Source of the DNA: Calditrichia bacterium
GTDB lineage: Bacteria; Calditrichota; Calditrichia; RBG-13-44-9; J075
Length of the DNA: 64,000 bases
Direction of reading: 5' to 3'
Assembly (NCBI GenBank): GCA_028284445.1
Contig: JANQRS010000068.1
Coordinates: 62,001 to 126,000, forward strand
Below the pieces are notes generated by a model. It was not told the origin of the DNA. It made no database searches and was given only the letters and a program-made list of their open reading frames with translations. Positions within the stretch are counted from its first letter, which is position 1. Each line of letters begins with the position of its first letter. The position numbers and the translations under genes were made by a program. Shown here piece by piece: positions 43,540 through 52,237 of the stretch.

Positions 43540-44781
43540 ATGGGTTTACGTTATTTTCCCGGCGATGTCCTGCTGCGACATTTGCTTCTTCCAATTTTCG
43601 CAGTATTGCTAATCGTGCTGCTCACATTGCCGGTGACCGGCCAGGTTACCGTTACGACTTTAACGGAAGAATTTAATGGCAGCGGTGGTGTATCAGTCAA
43701 CAGCAGTGGCGAAATCTACGTTGGCGACTTCGGCATTCGTCTCAATAATGCCAACGGCAATACCGTCAAGCGCATCTGGCCAAACGGCGACGTGACGACC
43801 TTTGCGACCGGTTTGTTTGGTGCTTCCGGCAATGATTTCGGCAGCGATGGGAATCTCTATCAATCGAACATCGGCGGTAATCGCATTAGCCGAATTACCC
43901 CCTCCGGCGCCGTTTCGACCCTCAGTCTCACCAATATTACTGCGCCGGTAGGTTGTGTTGTTGATGGTGAAGGAAATATTTTCTCTACCAACTGCCTTAG
44001 CTCTCCCGCATCGATTACCAAAACGACGCCAAGCGGCACCTCTACAATTTTTGCTACCAGCTCGCTTTTGAGTTGTCCCAATGGGTTAACAATTGACGAT
44101 CAGGACAATCTTTATACTTGCAATTTCAATAACGGGTGGGTGGTAAAAATTACTCCGGCCGGGCAGGTATCCAATCTGGTGAATATACCGGGCGGCAATA
44201 ATGGTCATCTGACATTTGCCAATGGCCGCCTGTACGTAGTTGCCCGCTGCGCCAACCAGGTGTACGAGGTAACCCTCGACGGCCAAATCTCTTTGCTTGC
44301 CGGCTCTGGCGCACGGGGGAATGCCGACGGTCCAGCTCTGCAGGCAACGTTTTCCATACCAAATGGTATTGCTGCCAGTCCGGACGGTGATACGCTTTAT
44401 ATCAATGACGCCACTGATTTGACCGGCGGTTGCTTTAATGGCCCGCTCAATCCAGTGATTATACGAATGATCACTGGCGTGAAGACCGGTATCAAGGAAA
44501 TTTCAAATACCCCGCCGATCAAATTTGTTTTACAGCAGAACTATCCGAATCCGTTTAATCCACAGACATTGATTCGATTCCAGATACCCTCTGCGGAGCA
44601 CATTACATTGACTATCTATAATGTAAGGGGAGAAGAGGTGGCAGTATTGGTTGACGCATTTAAACCGGCGGGGACTTACGAGGTTGATTTTGATGGCAAG
44701 GATCTCACTTCCGGGGTCTATCTTTACCGCTTGCAAGCCGGCACCTGGCAGGAAACACGGAAATTGGTGTTAACCAGGTGA
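43540..44781 (+). CDS. Secreted NHL-propeller protein with type IX-style sorting tail
   Basis: This 413-residue protein starts behind AAGAAGGAG and has a signal peptide (cleavage near VTGQ, about residue 35). Six-bladed NHL/SMP-30-like repeats follow over about 40-310 ('GISVNSSGEIYVGDFG'-like blades, 'VVDGEGNIFSTNC', 'TIDDQDNLYTCNF', 'PNGIAASPDGDTLYINDA'). The tail starts at YPNPFNPQTLIRF (about 333) and ends SGVYLYRLQAG...RKLVLTR, the same sorting module as the first protein in the window. It is probably a binding or structural surface protein; no catalytic residue is evident. The M23 peptidase gene follows on the same strand after a repeat-bearing gap of 273 bases. Confidence 0.88.
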   Translation: MGLRYFPGDVLLRHLLLPIFAVLLIVLLTLPVTGQVTVTTLTEEFNGSGGVSVNSSGEIYVGDFGIRLNNANGNTVKRIWPNGDVTTFATGLFGASGNDFGSDGNLYQSNIGGNRISRITPSGAVSTLSLTNITAPVGCVVDGEGNIFSTNCLSSPASITKTTPSGTSTIFATSSLLSCPNGLTIDDQDNLYTCNFNNGWVVKITPAGQVSNLVNIPGGNNGHLTFANGRLYVVARCANQVYEVTLDGQISLLAGSGARGNADGPALQATFSIPNGIAASPDGDTLYINDATDLTGGCFNGPLNPVIIRMITGVKTGIKEISNTPPIKFVLQQNYPNPFNPQTLIRFQIPSAEHITLTIYNVRGEEVAVLVDAFKPAGTYEVDFDGKDLTSGVYLYRLQAGTWQETRKLVLTR

Positions 44782-45054
44782 AATGCATTGACAATTGACA
44801 ATTGACGATTGAAACATTGAAAAACCGGTTGGCGGTTAGCGGTGGGCCGTGGGCAGTGAAACCGTGTAGTTGTTAAAGATTCAGCCTCATGTTCGGTTCT
44901 GCGGACGTGGGGAAACCAAAACATCGAAACATTGAAAATTGACGATTGAAATATTGAAAAACCGTCGACGGCAGGCCGTGGGCAGTGAAACCGTGTAGTT
45001 GTTAAAGATTCAGCCTCATGTTCGGTTCTGCGGACGTGGGGAAGAAGGAGATAC
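44782..45054. repeat. Intergenic gap with an identical 70-bp direct repeat
   Basis: Bases 44845-44914 are repeated without a change at 44974-45043. Each copy is preceded by word-like sequence ('GACAATTGACAATTGACGAT', 'GATTGAAATATTGAAAAACC'), so the larger unit is about 130 bases with diverged starts. The second copy runs into the ribosome binding site of the M23 gene. No gene lies in the gap. Confidence 0.9.
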
Positions 45055-46743
45055 ATGTACATCATTTACATATGGCTTTTGTTTTCCACATTGCTGTTGG
45101 CGCAAACCAGCATGCAGTTGGAACCATTACTTATTACAGAGAGTGCGCCGGCAAAAAATGCTGCCTGTGTGGTACATAGGACGCTGCCGGACCCAATCGA
45201 TCTGCCGCAGTATACGATGACGAAAAGCGCCTATCCGGCGCTTCGCTGGCCACTGGCTGATGCCCTGCATGATGATGTATTTATCCTGAACTACTACGAC
45301 AACAATCGTACAAGCGGGATTTTCAAAGATTACGAAGGGGGCAACCTGGTCGGATACGACCAGCATGATGGCACTGACTTTGGTCTCTACAGCTTTCGCG
45401 AGATGGATCGCGGATATGCGATTGTCGCCCCTGCTTCAGGCGTGGTCACTTCCGTTACCAGCGATAAATATGATCGCAACTATGGCGTGCCCTATCCCGA
45501 TAATGGGAACGGTATTTGGTTACAGCATGATGATGGCTCTCAGAGCTACTATTGGCATCTACGGACCAATTCGGCCGCTGTTGCTGTTGGAGAGTCCGTG
45601 GAGGCCGGTACATTCCTCGGTTATATCGGTAGCTCCGGATGGTCGCCGCAACCGCATTTGCATATGACCACATTAAATGCTGGTGTAAAGCGTGATCAAT
45701 TTCACGGCGCTTGCAACCCACTGCCGGATTTGTGGGCGGAGCCGGAGCCCTACGTTGGGGATGGCGCGCTGGAGGTGTTTGATATCGGCACCTTTACCCA
45801 ATCTTCCATCGGCGGAAATGTCACCAACCTGCCGTTAGAGCTTTTCCGCGAAAAGCCGGTTGGTCCACATACCTTTGGCATAAATGAAAACGGCATTGGC
45901 ATTTGGGTAATGGCCAGGGGGGGCGCCGGTCATATATTGCGTGTCGAATTGCGGCGCCCCGACGACACGCTTTGGTCGACACTCTATGCATCTACCGGAG
46001 GCGGCGTGAAATATGGCTGGTGGCCCTGGTGGTTGACAAATATCAACGAATTAACAGCAGATGACTATGGCACCTGGACGGCATCGGTTCGCATGGGCGG
46101 AGAGATTGTCAAGGAGGTGGCATTTGAATTGGGCGACAATACCATCTATGCGCCGCGTCTCTGGCGGGTTGCCGGAAGGTCATTTCGAATTGATGGTGGC
46201 ATTCAAAAGGATACCATGCGGGTATATGCTGGTGCCAATCCTGCAGCCTGGGAATTACAGAATGCTCCTGCCGGTGTCACAATTGAAGATTCGATAGTGA
46301 CGATTCCGGCAGTATCAAATCAAACGTGGCGATCCTACAATTTTCAGGCAGTTGTTACCAGCGTCGAAGGACTGACGGATACCATGTGGTATCACCTTGT
46401 GGATATGAGCAAACCCATGAATCCTGCAGTTGGCATCGATGATGAGCCGCTTGCCGCCGAGATTTCCGGCTTTCGGCTTGCGCAGAATTTCCCGAATCCC
46501 TTTAACCCCATTACTTATATCGAATATGAGATCGTTGAGAGCACGGAGGTGGCGTTGACGATATTCGATTTGCTCGGACGAGAAGTACGGCAACTGGTCG
46601 CAGAACGAAAGTCGCCGGGCATTTATCGCGCACGTTGGGACGGGAGAGATGGGGTTGGCAAACCGGCGGCGTCCGGCGTTTATATTTATCGTCTGGTAGC
46701 AGGCGGCCGCCAATTTGCAAAGAAGATGGTCCTAATGCAGTAG
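45055..46743 (+). CDS. Secreted M23 (LytM-type) metallopeptidase with type IX-style sorting tail
   Basis: This 562-residue protein has a consensus AAGAAGGAGATAC site and a signal peptide (MYIIYIWLLFSTLLLAQ). The peptidase domain holds the zinc ligands of M23 enzymes: His104 and Asp108 in 'HDGTDFG', and His203 in 'PHLHM' (His201-x-His203), with catalytic His168 in 'YYWHLRT'. Such enzymes cut peptidoglycan cross-links or glycine-rich peptides. Beta-rich domains follow (about 240-470). The C-terminus is the sorting module ('FPNPFNPITYIEYEI' near 483, ending SGVYIYRLVAGG...KKMVLMQ). The gene faces ppgK with a 12-base gap. Since the protein is secreted, a role against other cells or in nutrient release is as possible as self wall turnover. 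Confidence 0.92.
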   Translation: MYIIYIWLLFSTLLLAQTSMQLEPLLITESAPAKNAACVVHRTLPDPIDLPQYTMTKSAYPALRWPLADALHDDVFILNYYDNNRTSGIFKDYEGGNLVGYDQHDGTDFGLYSFREMDRGYAIVAPASGVVTSVTSDKYDRNYGVPYPDNGNGIWLQHDDGSQSYYWHLRTNSAAVAVGESVEAGTFLGYIGSSGWSPQPHLHMTTLNAGVKRDQFHGACNPLPDLWAEPEPYVGDGALEVFDIGTFTQSSIGGNVTNLPLELFREKPVGPHTFGINENGIGIWVMARGGAGHILRVELRRPDDTLWSTLYASTGGGVKYGWWPWWLTNINELTADDYGTWTASVRMGGEIVKEVAFELGDNTIYAPRLWRVAGRSFRIDGGIQKDTMRVYAGANPAAWELQNAPAGVTIEDSIVTIPAVSNQTWRSYNFQAVVTSVEGLTDTMWYHLVDMSKPMNPAVGIDDEPLAAEISGFRLAQNFPNPFNPITYIEYEIVESTEVALTIFDLLGREVRQLVAERKSPGIYRARWDGRDGVGKPAASGVYIYRLVAGGRQFAKKMVLMQ

Positions 46744-46755
46744 TTCAGTCGTATC

Positions 46756-47484
46756 TTATTGACCGTAGAGAGCTGCGCCTACAATGCCTGCCTCGTTGAG
46801 CAACTGGGCTGGAACCACTCGCGCCTCAACTGTGAAGGCGTCATCATATTTCTCAAATTTCTTGCTGGCGCCGCCACCGATGATGAACAGGTCCGGATAG
46901 AATAGTCGTTCAAGTTCTTCCAGGTAATTATTGAAGCGTTTGGACCATTTTTTCCAGGATAAGTCTTCCCGTTTGCGGGCAGAGTCTGCGGCGTATTTTT
47001 CGGCGATATCGCCTTTGAAGTGGAGATGACCAAATTCGGTATTTGTCAGCAACTTGCCCTCCGTAAATATCGCGCTGCCAAGGCCGGTGCCGACGGTGAT
47101 CAGGACGACCGTGCCATCTTCGCCTTTGCCGGCGCCAAAATGCATTTCCGCCAGGCCGGCGACATCCGCATCATTGGCAATTTTGACCGAACAACCGGTT
47201 ACTTCGCTAAACAAGGTGACTGCATCAATCTGTTTCCAGCTCTCGTGGATGTTGGAAGCCGTTCTAACAATGCCCTTCTGAATCACCGCGGGAAAACCGC
47301 AGCCAATCGGGCCTTTCCAATCGAAATGTTGTACTACTTCCTTAATCGTATTTGCCACTGCAACCGGTGTCGCCGGTTGCGGTGTTTCAATCCTATGTCT
47401 TTCGGTTGTTAACGTCCCGGTAGTAATGTCAACTTTTGCACCTTTGATACCGGAACCGCCAACGTCGATTCCCAGAATTTCCAT
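46756..47484 (-). CDS. ppgK: Polyphosphate glucokinase (ROK family)
   Basis: This 242-residue protein is a ROK-type sugar kinase. It has the phosphate-1 loop 'GIDVGGSGIKGAKVD', 'GCGFPAVIQKGIVRTASNI', the catalytic Asp region 'IANDADVAGLAEMHFG', 'TVGTGLGSAIF' and 'FIIGGGASKKFE'. The short length and the 'EFGHLHFKG...YAADSARKREDLSWKKW' segment match polyphosphate-glucose phosphotransferases, which phosphorylate glucose using polyphosphate as well as ATP. The CxCGxxGC zinc motif of glucokinase-type ROK proteins is absent, as expected for PpgK. AAAGGACATT precedes the ATG. The gene stands alone. Confidence 0.92.
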   Translation of the reverse strand: MEILGIDVGGSGIKGAKVDITTGTLTTERHRIETPQPATPVAVANTIKEVVQHFDWKGPIGCGFPAVIQKGIVRTASNIHESWKQIDAVTLFSEVTGCSVKIANDADVAGLAEMHFGAGKGEDGTVVLITVGTGLGSAIFTEGKLLTNTEFGHLHFKGDIAEKYAADSARKREDLSWKKWSKRFNNYLEELERLFYPDLFIIGGGASKKFEKYDDAFTVEARVVPAQLLNEAGIVGAALYGQ

Positions 47485-47717
47485 AATGTCCTTTCACTTC
47501 TTCACAACGGGTTCCCGTCATCTATTCTAATTACTATCGGCAAATTTGGATGACATAAAGAACGGTGAGAAAATCGTCGTCCTAATATACACAGTTTTTG
47601 TAAAAACACAACCGCGATACCCGCTTCATTTGCAGCATACTTATATTTGAAAATCTCGTTATGCGTGGTACCTGGGGAGGATGTATCCAAAATAGAAAAG
47701 TAGCGGAATAATCAGCG

Positions 47718-48425
47718 TTAGTACGAAAACCCGTATTCTGTATGTGTAAACAGCAGGTTGATTGCTGCCAGATGGATGTGCCCGAATATGGCGTCGAAGA
47801 TAAACCAGGCGACCAGCAGGCCAACCAGCATAAAGCCGGGCTGGTAGAGCGTATCCATAATTCGCTGTGCGGTATCTTCCTCCATGAATAACGGGAATAA
47901 CCGACTGCCGTCGAGCGGTGGCAGGGGAAACATATTGAACAGGAACAAAACCAAATTTAGTACAAATAGGATACTAACCAGGTTGGCAAGCGTGGTTGGT
48001 AAGCCAGGTGAATATGCAGCAACGACATTATCCAGTTGAATTTTGTCCGGCGCATAGAATACCTCAAGGTAGAGGCCTATGTGAATACATGCTGCCGCTA
48101 CAAAAATCAGCATCAGGTTTGAAGCCGGGCCGGCAAGTGCCATATAGGCCGCCTTCTTCGGATAGCGCCTTGCCCACATCGGGTTGTACGGGGCGCTCGC
48201 CCAGCCCATCATCCAGCCCAGCATCGCATACGATAGCAATGGTATCAGCACCGTGCCGATTGGTTCCCGTTGAATATGCGGTATCGGATCCATTGTTACC
48301 TGGCCGGCATGATAAGCAGTCGGATCTCCCATACGCATTGCAGACCAGGCATGCGCAGCCTCATGCAGCGTCGTTGAAAAAAGGAAGATGACATACCACA
48401 GTGCGCCGGACATCAATGCGTCCAT
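47718..48425 (-). CDS. Site-2-protease-family membrane metallopeptidase (M50)
   Basis: This 235-residue protein has several membrane segments. The zinc site HEAAH (His21, Glu22, His25) sits in the first helix, and the second motif 'NMFPLPPLDGSRLF' (about 158-171) supplies the metal-binding Asp. This matches the compact YwhC/Rip-like branch of peptidase M50, which cleaves within membranes; targets such as anti-sigma factors are known for other branches, but none can be assigned here. AAGGAGCTC precedes the start. The anti-sigma factor coded at 57.6 kb is a speculative target only. Confidence 0.9.
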   Translation of the reverse strand: MDALMSGALWYVIFLFSTTLHEAAHAWSAMRMGDPTAYHAGQVTMDPIPHIQREPIGTVLIPLLSYAMLGWMMGWASAPYNPMWARRYPKKAAYMALAGPASNLMLIFVAAACIHIGLYLEVFYAPDKIQLDNVVAAYSPGLPTTLANLVSILFVLNLVLFLFNMFPLPPLDGSRLFPLFMEEDTAQRIMDTLYQPGFMLVGLLVAWFIFDAIFGHIHLAAINLLFTHTEYGFSY

Positions 48426-48646
48426 TTATGAGCTCCTTGAGAGGTATAAGGCACGAGCCGATTTGCTGGTGAATTGCGCTGGAATATAACCAGAGATTCA
48501 TCCGGGCACAATGGCTCGTTTCTGCCCAAATGATTCAGATAAATGTTTGCAGGAATATGCCGATGATAGATGTGGAATAAATTTTGTCAATTGATACTAC
48601 TGAGCAGATTCCGTATATTTTTTCGTCTTGTTACACAGGTGACAAT

Positions 48647-49492
48647 ATGCTGAATGATGATCTGAATAAGTTGATCCAAATGAAGCGTTCGCTTGTTTGT
48701 GTTGGTCTCGATATCGACATTGAGCGAATTCCCAGCTGTTTGCTATCAGAACTGGATCCACTTTTTGCCTTCAATAAGGCGATTATTGAAGCAACAGCCG
48801 ATTATGTATCGGCTTATAAATTGAATATTGCCTTCTACGAATCACTGGGGCTTCCCGGGTGGGAATTGCTTGAGCGAACCCTTACAGTGATTCCGCGCGG
48901 TATTATGATTATTGCAGACGCGAAGCGGGCGGACATTGCCAATACTTCCCGAAAATATGCAGAGACTTTCTTCGAGACTTACAATTTCGATGCGATTACT
49001 GTTTCTCCATATATGGGAATGGACAGCGTAACGCCGTTTCTGGAGTATGAGGATAAAACGACTTTTATTCTCTGCCTGACCTCGAACGCCGGCTCTTCAG
49101 ATTTTCAGCGCCTGAAAGTGGACGATGGCGATCCGCTTTATATCAAGGTTGCGGAAAAAGCACTGGCCTGGAACTTCCTATATGGTAACTGCGGACTTGT
49201 TGTTGGTGGCACGCATACAAACGAAATTCGCGAAATTCGTGATAGTGCCCCTGATTTGCCTTTCCTGATTCCCGGTATTGGTGCACAAGGGGGAAATTTG
49301 GAGCTGGCGGTGGTTAATGGCACAGATAAATACGGTCTTTCCGCCTTGATAAACTCCAGCCGGACCATTGTTTATGCCACCTCTGATCGTACCTTTGCCG
49401 AAGTTGCCCGTGCGCGAGCAAAGAACCTGCGTGATCAGATCAATATGCTTATCAGCGTTCAGAAAAACCCAGGCATGCTGGGGCAGAACTAA
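48647..49492 (+). CDS. pyrF: Orotidine 5'-phosphate decarboxylase (PyrF, long subfamily)
   Basis: The start at 48647 (MLNDDLNKLIQ) is chosen over an upstream TTG because GGTGA lies ahead of it and family alignment begins at 'KRSLVCVGLDID'. The 281-residue enzyme is of the longer (subfamily 2) type. The active-site segment reads 'IADAKRADIANTSRKYA' with the catalytic Lys/Asp set; other landmarks are 'FNKAIIEATADYVSAYKLN', 'TVSPYMGMDSVTPFL' and 'PGIGAQGG'. It converts OMP to UMP, the last step of de novo pyrimidine synthesis. PyrE, the preceding step, is coded 218 bases downstream. Confidence 0.95.
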   Translation: MLNDDLNKLIQMKRSLVCVGLDIDIERIPSCLLSELDPLFAFNKAIIEATADYVSAYKLNIAFYESLGLPGWELLERTLTVIPRGIMIIADAKRADIANTSRKYAETFFETYNFDAITVSPYMGMDSVTPFLEYEDKTTFILCLTSNAGSSDFQRLKVDDGDPLYIKVAEKALAWNFLYGNCGLVVGGTHTNEIREIRDSAPDLPFLIPGIGAQGGNLELAVVNGTDKYGLSALINSSRTIVYATSDRTFAEVARARAKNLRDQINMLISVQKNPGMLGQN

Positions 49493-49518
49493 GCAAGTCT
49501 GAGCTATATATGTTGACT

Positions 49519-49560
49519 GTCCCCCCCTCTATCTCCTCCAGGGGGAGATAGAGGGGGGAC
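49519..49560. repeat. Palindromic repeat family B, copy 3
   Basis: GTCCCCCCCTCTATCTCC faces GGAGATAGAGGGGGGAC with one unpaired C and a short centre. It lies 26 bases past the pyrF stop, between pyrF and pyrE, and could lower read-through between them. The rest of the 218-base gap shows no gene. Confidence 0.88.
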
Positions 49561-49710
49561 GATTCGTTTGTGCCCTGCTGTCATAAATTTGTTACAGTGT
49601 AACCTTCCAATATCTTAATCCACTAAAAATACTATTCGATTCTGTCAGTGCGAACGCCACTATGATGTTGTATATTGAGGACTGATTTTTTTGAAAGAGG
49701 CTTAGCCGCT

Positions 49711-50292
49711 ATGGAAAAAAAGCAAATAGAACAGATCTTTATTAAGACCAACGCCTTGCGTAACGGACATTTCAAGTTGACCTCCGGCTTGCATAGCCCG
49801 TCCTATTTTCAGTGTGCGCTGGTGTTGCAGCATCCGCAGTATCTGGAAACTTTTTGCAAGGAAATTGTCGATTTCTATGCAGAGGACCAGGATATGATTA
49901 ACACCGTCATTTCCCCCGCTGTTGGCGGTATTGTGGTTAGCCAGGAAGTTGGTCGTCAGCTTGGTGTGCGCTCGATTTTTGCAGAGCGCAAGGAAGGTAT
50001 GATGCAGCTTCGCCGTGGGTTTAGACTCAGCAAAAATGACTGTGTGCTGGTAGTGGAGGATGTTGTGACCTCCGGCGGATCAGTCAAGGAGGTTGTGGAA
50101 TTGGTTGAAGCCAGTGGTGCTTTTGTAGTGGGTGCTGCCTGTATTGTTAATCGCAGCGGGGATAGCAATCCTTTGGATATTCCTTTGTTTTCAGTATATA
50201 ATACCAATGCGGTAACCTATGAACCGGAGCAGTGTCCATTGTGCAGGCAAAACGTTGCCATCACGCAGCCGGGGAGCAGGCATCTGTCCTGA
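49711..50292 (+). CDS. pyrE: Orotate phosphoribosyltransferase
   Basis: The start at 49711 (MEKKQIEQIF) is preferred to one 12 codons earlier because GAAAGAGG precedes it and family members begin here. The 193-residue enzyme has 'GHFKLTSGLHSPSYFQCALV' (orotate side), 'SPAVGGIVVSQEVGRQLG' and the PRPP-binding loop 'CVLVVEDVVTSGGSVKEVV'. It joins orotate to PRPP, giving OMP for PyrF. The C-terminal Cys pair 'EQCPLCRQN' is seen in other OPRTases of this branch. The MBL-fold gene follows after 76 bases. Confidence 0.95.
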   Translation: MEKKQIEQIFIKTNALRNGHFKLTSGLHSPSYFQCALVLQHPQYLETFCKEIVDFYAEDQDMINTVISPAVGGIVVSQEVGRQLGVRSIFAERKEGMMQLRRGFRLSKNDCVLVVEDVVTSGGSVKEVVELVEASGAFVVGAACIVNRSGDSNPLDIPLFSVYNTNAVTYEPEQCPLCRQNVAITQPGSRHLS

Positions 50293-50368
50293 TTTTCGCC
50301 AGGTTCTAATCGTTTTCCATTTTTAATGCCGACTTTCAGTCCAGGACTATAGCCAGGGATCGTGCTTT

Positions 50369-51136
50369 ATGATGAAATATTTTTTGCTTGCCAGCGGTAG
50401 CCGCGGTAACAGCCTTTTTGTGCAGTCTGCCAATGGCCGTTTTCTAATTGATGTTGGGCTGTCAGCCACTCAGGTATCGCAAATTCTCGTTAAAAAGGAT
50501 ATTGATCCGACCAGTGTTGATGCCATTCTCCTAACGCATTCTCATAGCGATCACACGCGTGGCGTTCAGGTGTTCGCGAATCGTTACAAAATACCGATAT
50601 ATGCACATCCGGAAACGTTGATTGCCATTGAGCGGCATCTAAAGCCCGGTCAGGTGACCGAGTCCGTGGAAGCCGCTTTTCAGATCAAGGATGTGCAGTT
50701 TCAGCCCTTCCGATTATCTCATGATTGTGACCCTACCCATGGTTATCTGGTCAAAACAGGTGGAAAAACGCTGGCACTTTGTACAGACACCGGTATTGTG
50801 ACCGATAAAGTAAAGTCAATGCTGCAAAATGTTGATGCCATTATCCTGGAATCGAATCATGATCCACGCATGCTGGCCAATGGGCCGTATCCGCAGCATT
50901 TGAAGGAGCGGGTATCCGGGCGAACCGGGCATTTGTCAAATCAGGATGCCGGTGAATTGTTGCAAGAAATTATGCATACCGGCTTGCGACAAATCGTTCT
51001 TGCTCATTTGAGCGATAAGAATAACACACCCGGCCTGGCATTGCGAACGGTGTTAGATTGTCTTGGGCCGCAATATGAAGACCGTATTTATGTTGCGCGG
51101 CAACGATCTGTCTCTGAAACATTTATTCTGGACTAA
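50369..51136 (+). CDS. MBL-fold hydrolase of the WalJ/YycJ type
   Basis: This 255-residue protein matches the YycJ/WalJ branch of metallo-beta-lactamase-fold nucleases: 'LASGSRGNSLFVQSANGRFLIDVG' at the N-terminus, the metal motif H57-x-H59-x-D61-H62 (THSHSDHTRG), 'LSHDCDPTHGYLV', 'LALCTDTGIVTDKV' and 'LESNHDPRML'. WalJ has been linked to cell-wall regulation and to DNA metabolism in Firmicutes; the role outside them is unclear. The antiporter gene begins 11 bases after its stop, so the two are probably co-transcribed, perhaps with pyrE. Confidence 0.9.
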   Translation: MMKYFLLASGSRGNSLFVQSANGRFLIDVGLSATQVSQILVKKDIDPTSVDAILLTHSHSDHTRGVQVFANRYKIPIYAHPETLIAIERHLKPGQVTESVEAAFQIKDVQFQPFRLSHDCDPTHGYLVKTGGKTLALCTDTGIVTDKVKSMLQNVDAIILESNHDPRMLANGPYPQHLKERVSGRTGHLSNQDAGELLQEIMHTGLRQIVLAHLSDKNNTPGLALRTVLDCLGPQYEDRIYVARQRSVSETFILD

Positions 51137-51147
51137 CTGCACAAATT

Positions 51148-52113
51148 ATGATACTTGAATTTACCCTACTGGTGATAGGATTGACCTGTCTCTGGGGTGG
51201 CGCGGAATTATTGGTCAAGAACGCTACCCTCTTTTCCCGCTCGTTGGGGATCAGCCCGATTATTGTCGGATTGACGGTGATATCTGTTGGTACATCTGCG
51301 CCGGAACTGGTCGTTAGTATCATTGCTGCAGTTCAGGATAATATTGGTATTTCAATAGGGAATATTGTTGGCAGTAATATCGCCAATATAGCGCTCATTC
51401 TTGGGGTGGGCGCTCTGATCACACCGCTGGCAGTGCGACAATCCTGGTTAAGGATTGAAGTGCCCTTCATGATGTTGGTAACCCTTATCTTTGTGTTCAT
51501 GGGCATTACCGGGCAGGTTATCATTCGCTTTGAAGCGCTCACCCTACTACTTTTGCTGGCTTTTTTTCTTGCCTACGTCGCAAAAAGCACCCTCCGTGAA
51601 ATGAGTGAGTTTCAGGAGCTGCAGGATTCCGGCAACGGAGATGAGAGTACAAAGGCAACGCTCGGACAGCAGATTCTTTATTTTATTTATTCGGCCTTGG
51701 GCATAGGCATATTGATTACCGGTTCCAAACTTGCTGTTGATTCCGGTACGGAACTGGCGGAAATATGGGGCGTCAGCCATTCCATTATTGGACTTACGCT
51801 GATCGCTCTGGGCACGTCACTGCCGGAACTAGCCACGACTGTCGTCAGCGCGTATCGCAAGGAAATTGATTTAGCAATAGGTAATGTAATTGGTAGCAAT
51901 ATTTTTAATTTGCTGCTGATTGGCGGTGTGACGCCGCTAATTCGGCCAATCACAGTGGACAGCCATTTGATTCGCCTGGAGTTCCCTATTCTTATCGTCC
52001 TTAGTCTCTTGATTTGGCCGATGATGCGTTGGCGCTGGGATGTTCGTCGTACTGAAGGCGTTGTGCTTTTGACTAGTTACTTTCTCTTCATCTACTTTAC
52101 TGTTACCACTTAA
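51148..52113 (+). CDS. Calcium/sodium antiporter (CaCA family, YrbG-like)
   Basis: This 321-residue membrane protein has about ten helices and the two inverted alpha repeats that form the ion site: 'GLTVISVGTSAPELVVSI' with 'GNIVGSNIANIALILG' (about 45-95), and 'GLTLIALGTSLPELATTV' with 'GNVIGSNIFNLLLIGG' (about 213-265). The Glu in each xSxPE segment binds Ca2+. The family exports calcium in exchange for sodium or protons. A short acidic loop lies in the middle (about 150-170). It starts 11 bases after the WalJ-like gene with no strong ribosome binding site, which fits translational coupling. Confidence 0.93.
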   Translation: MILEFTLLVIGLTCLWGGAELLVKNATLFSRSLGISPIIVGLTVISVGTSAPELVVSIIAAVQDNIGISIGNIVGSNIANIALILGVGALITPLAVRQSWLRIEVPFMMLVTLIFVFMGITGQVIIRFEALTLLLLLAFFLAYVAKSTLREMSEFQELQDSGNGDESTKATLGQQILYFIYSALGIGILITGSKLAVDSGTELAEIWGVSHSIIGLTLIALGTSLPELATTVVSAYRKEIDLAIGNVIGSNIFNLLLIGGVTPLIRPITVDSHLIRLEFPILIVLSLLIWPMMRWRWDVRRTEGVVLLTSYFLFIYFTVTT

Positions 52114-52237
52114 TTGTGATTGCAGACCTGCCTTAATTTAAAGATTCAGACATTCAGATTCGATAATGAGCCTATCAAACGGAGAGTTGGTGAGTGGCGT
52201 TTAGCCGCGTGAAGTCTGATTCAGCAGGGAGGGTGAA

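Noticed and set aside
44845..45043. Two direct repeats as a minimal CRISPR array
   Set aside because: The unit of 70 bases is too long, there are only two copies, and no cas gene is nearby.
44724..45065. Minus-strand frame over the 70-bp repeats
   Set aside because: The coding appearance comes from the duplicated DNA itself; it overlaps the ends of two real genes and has no ribosome binding site.
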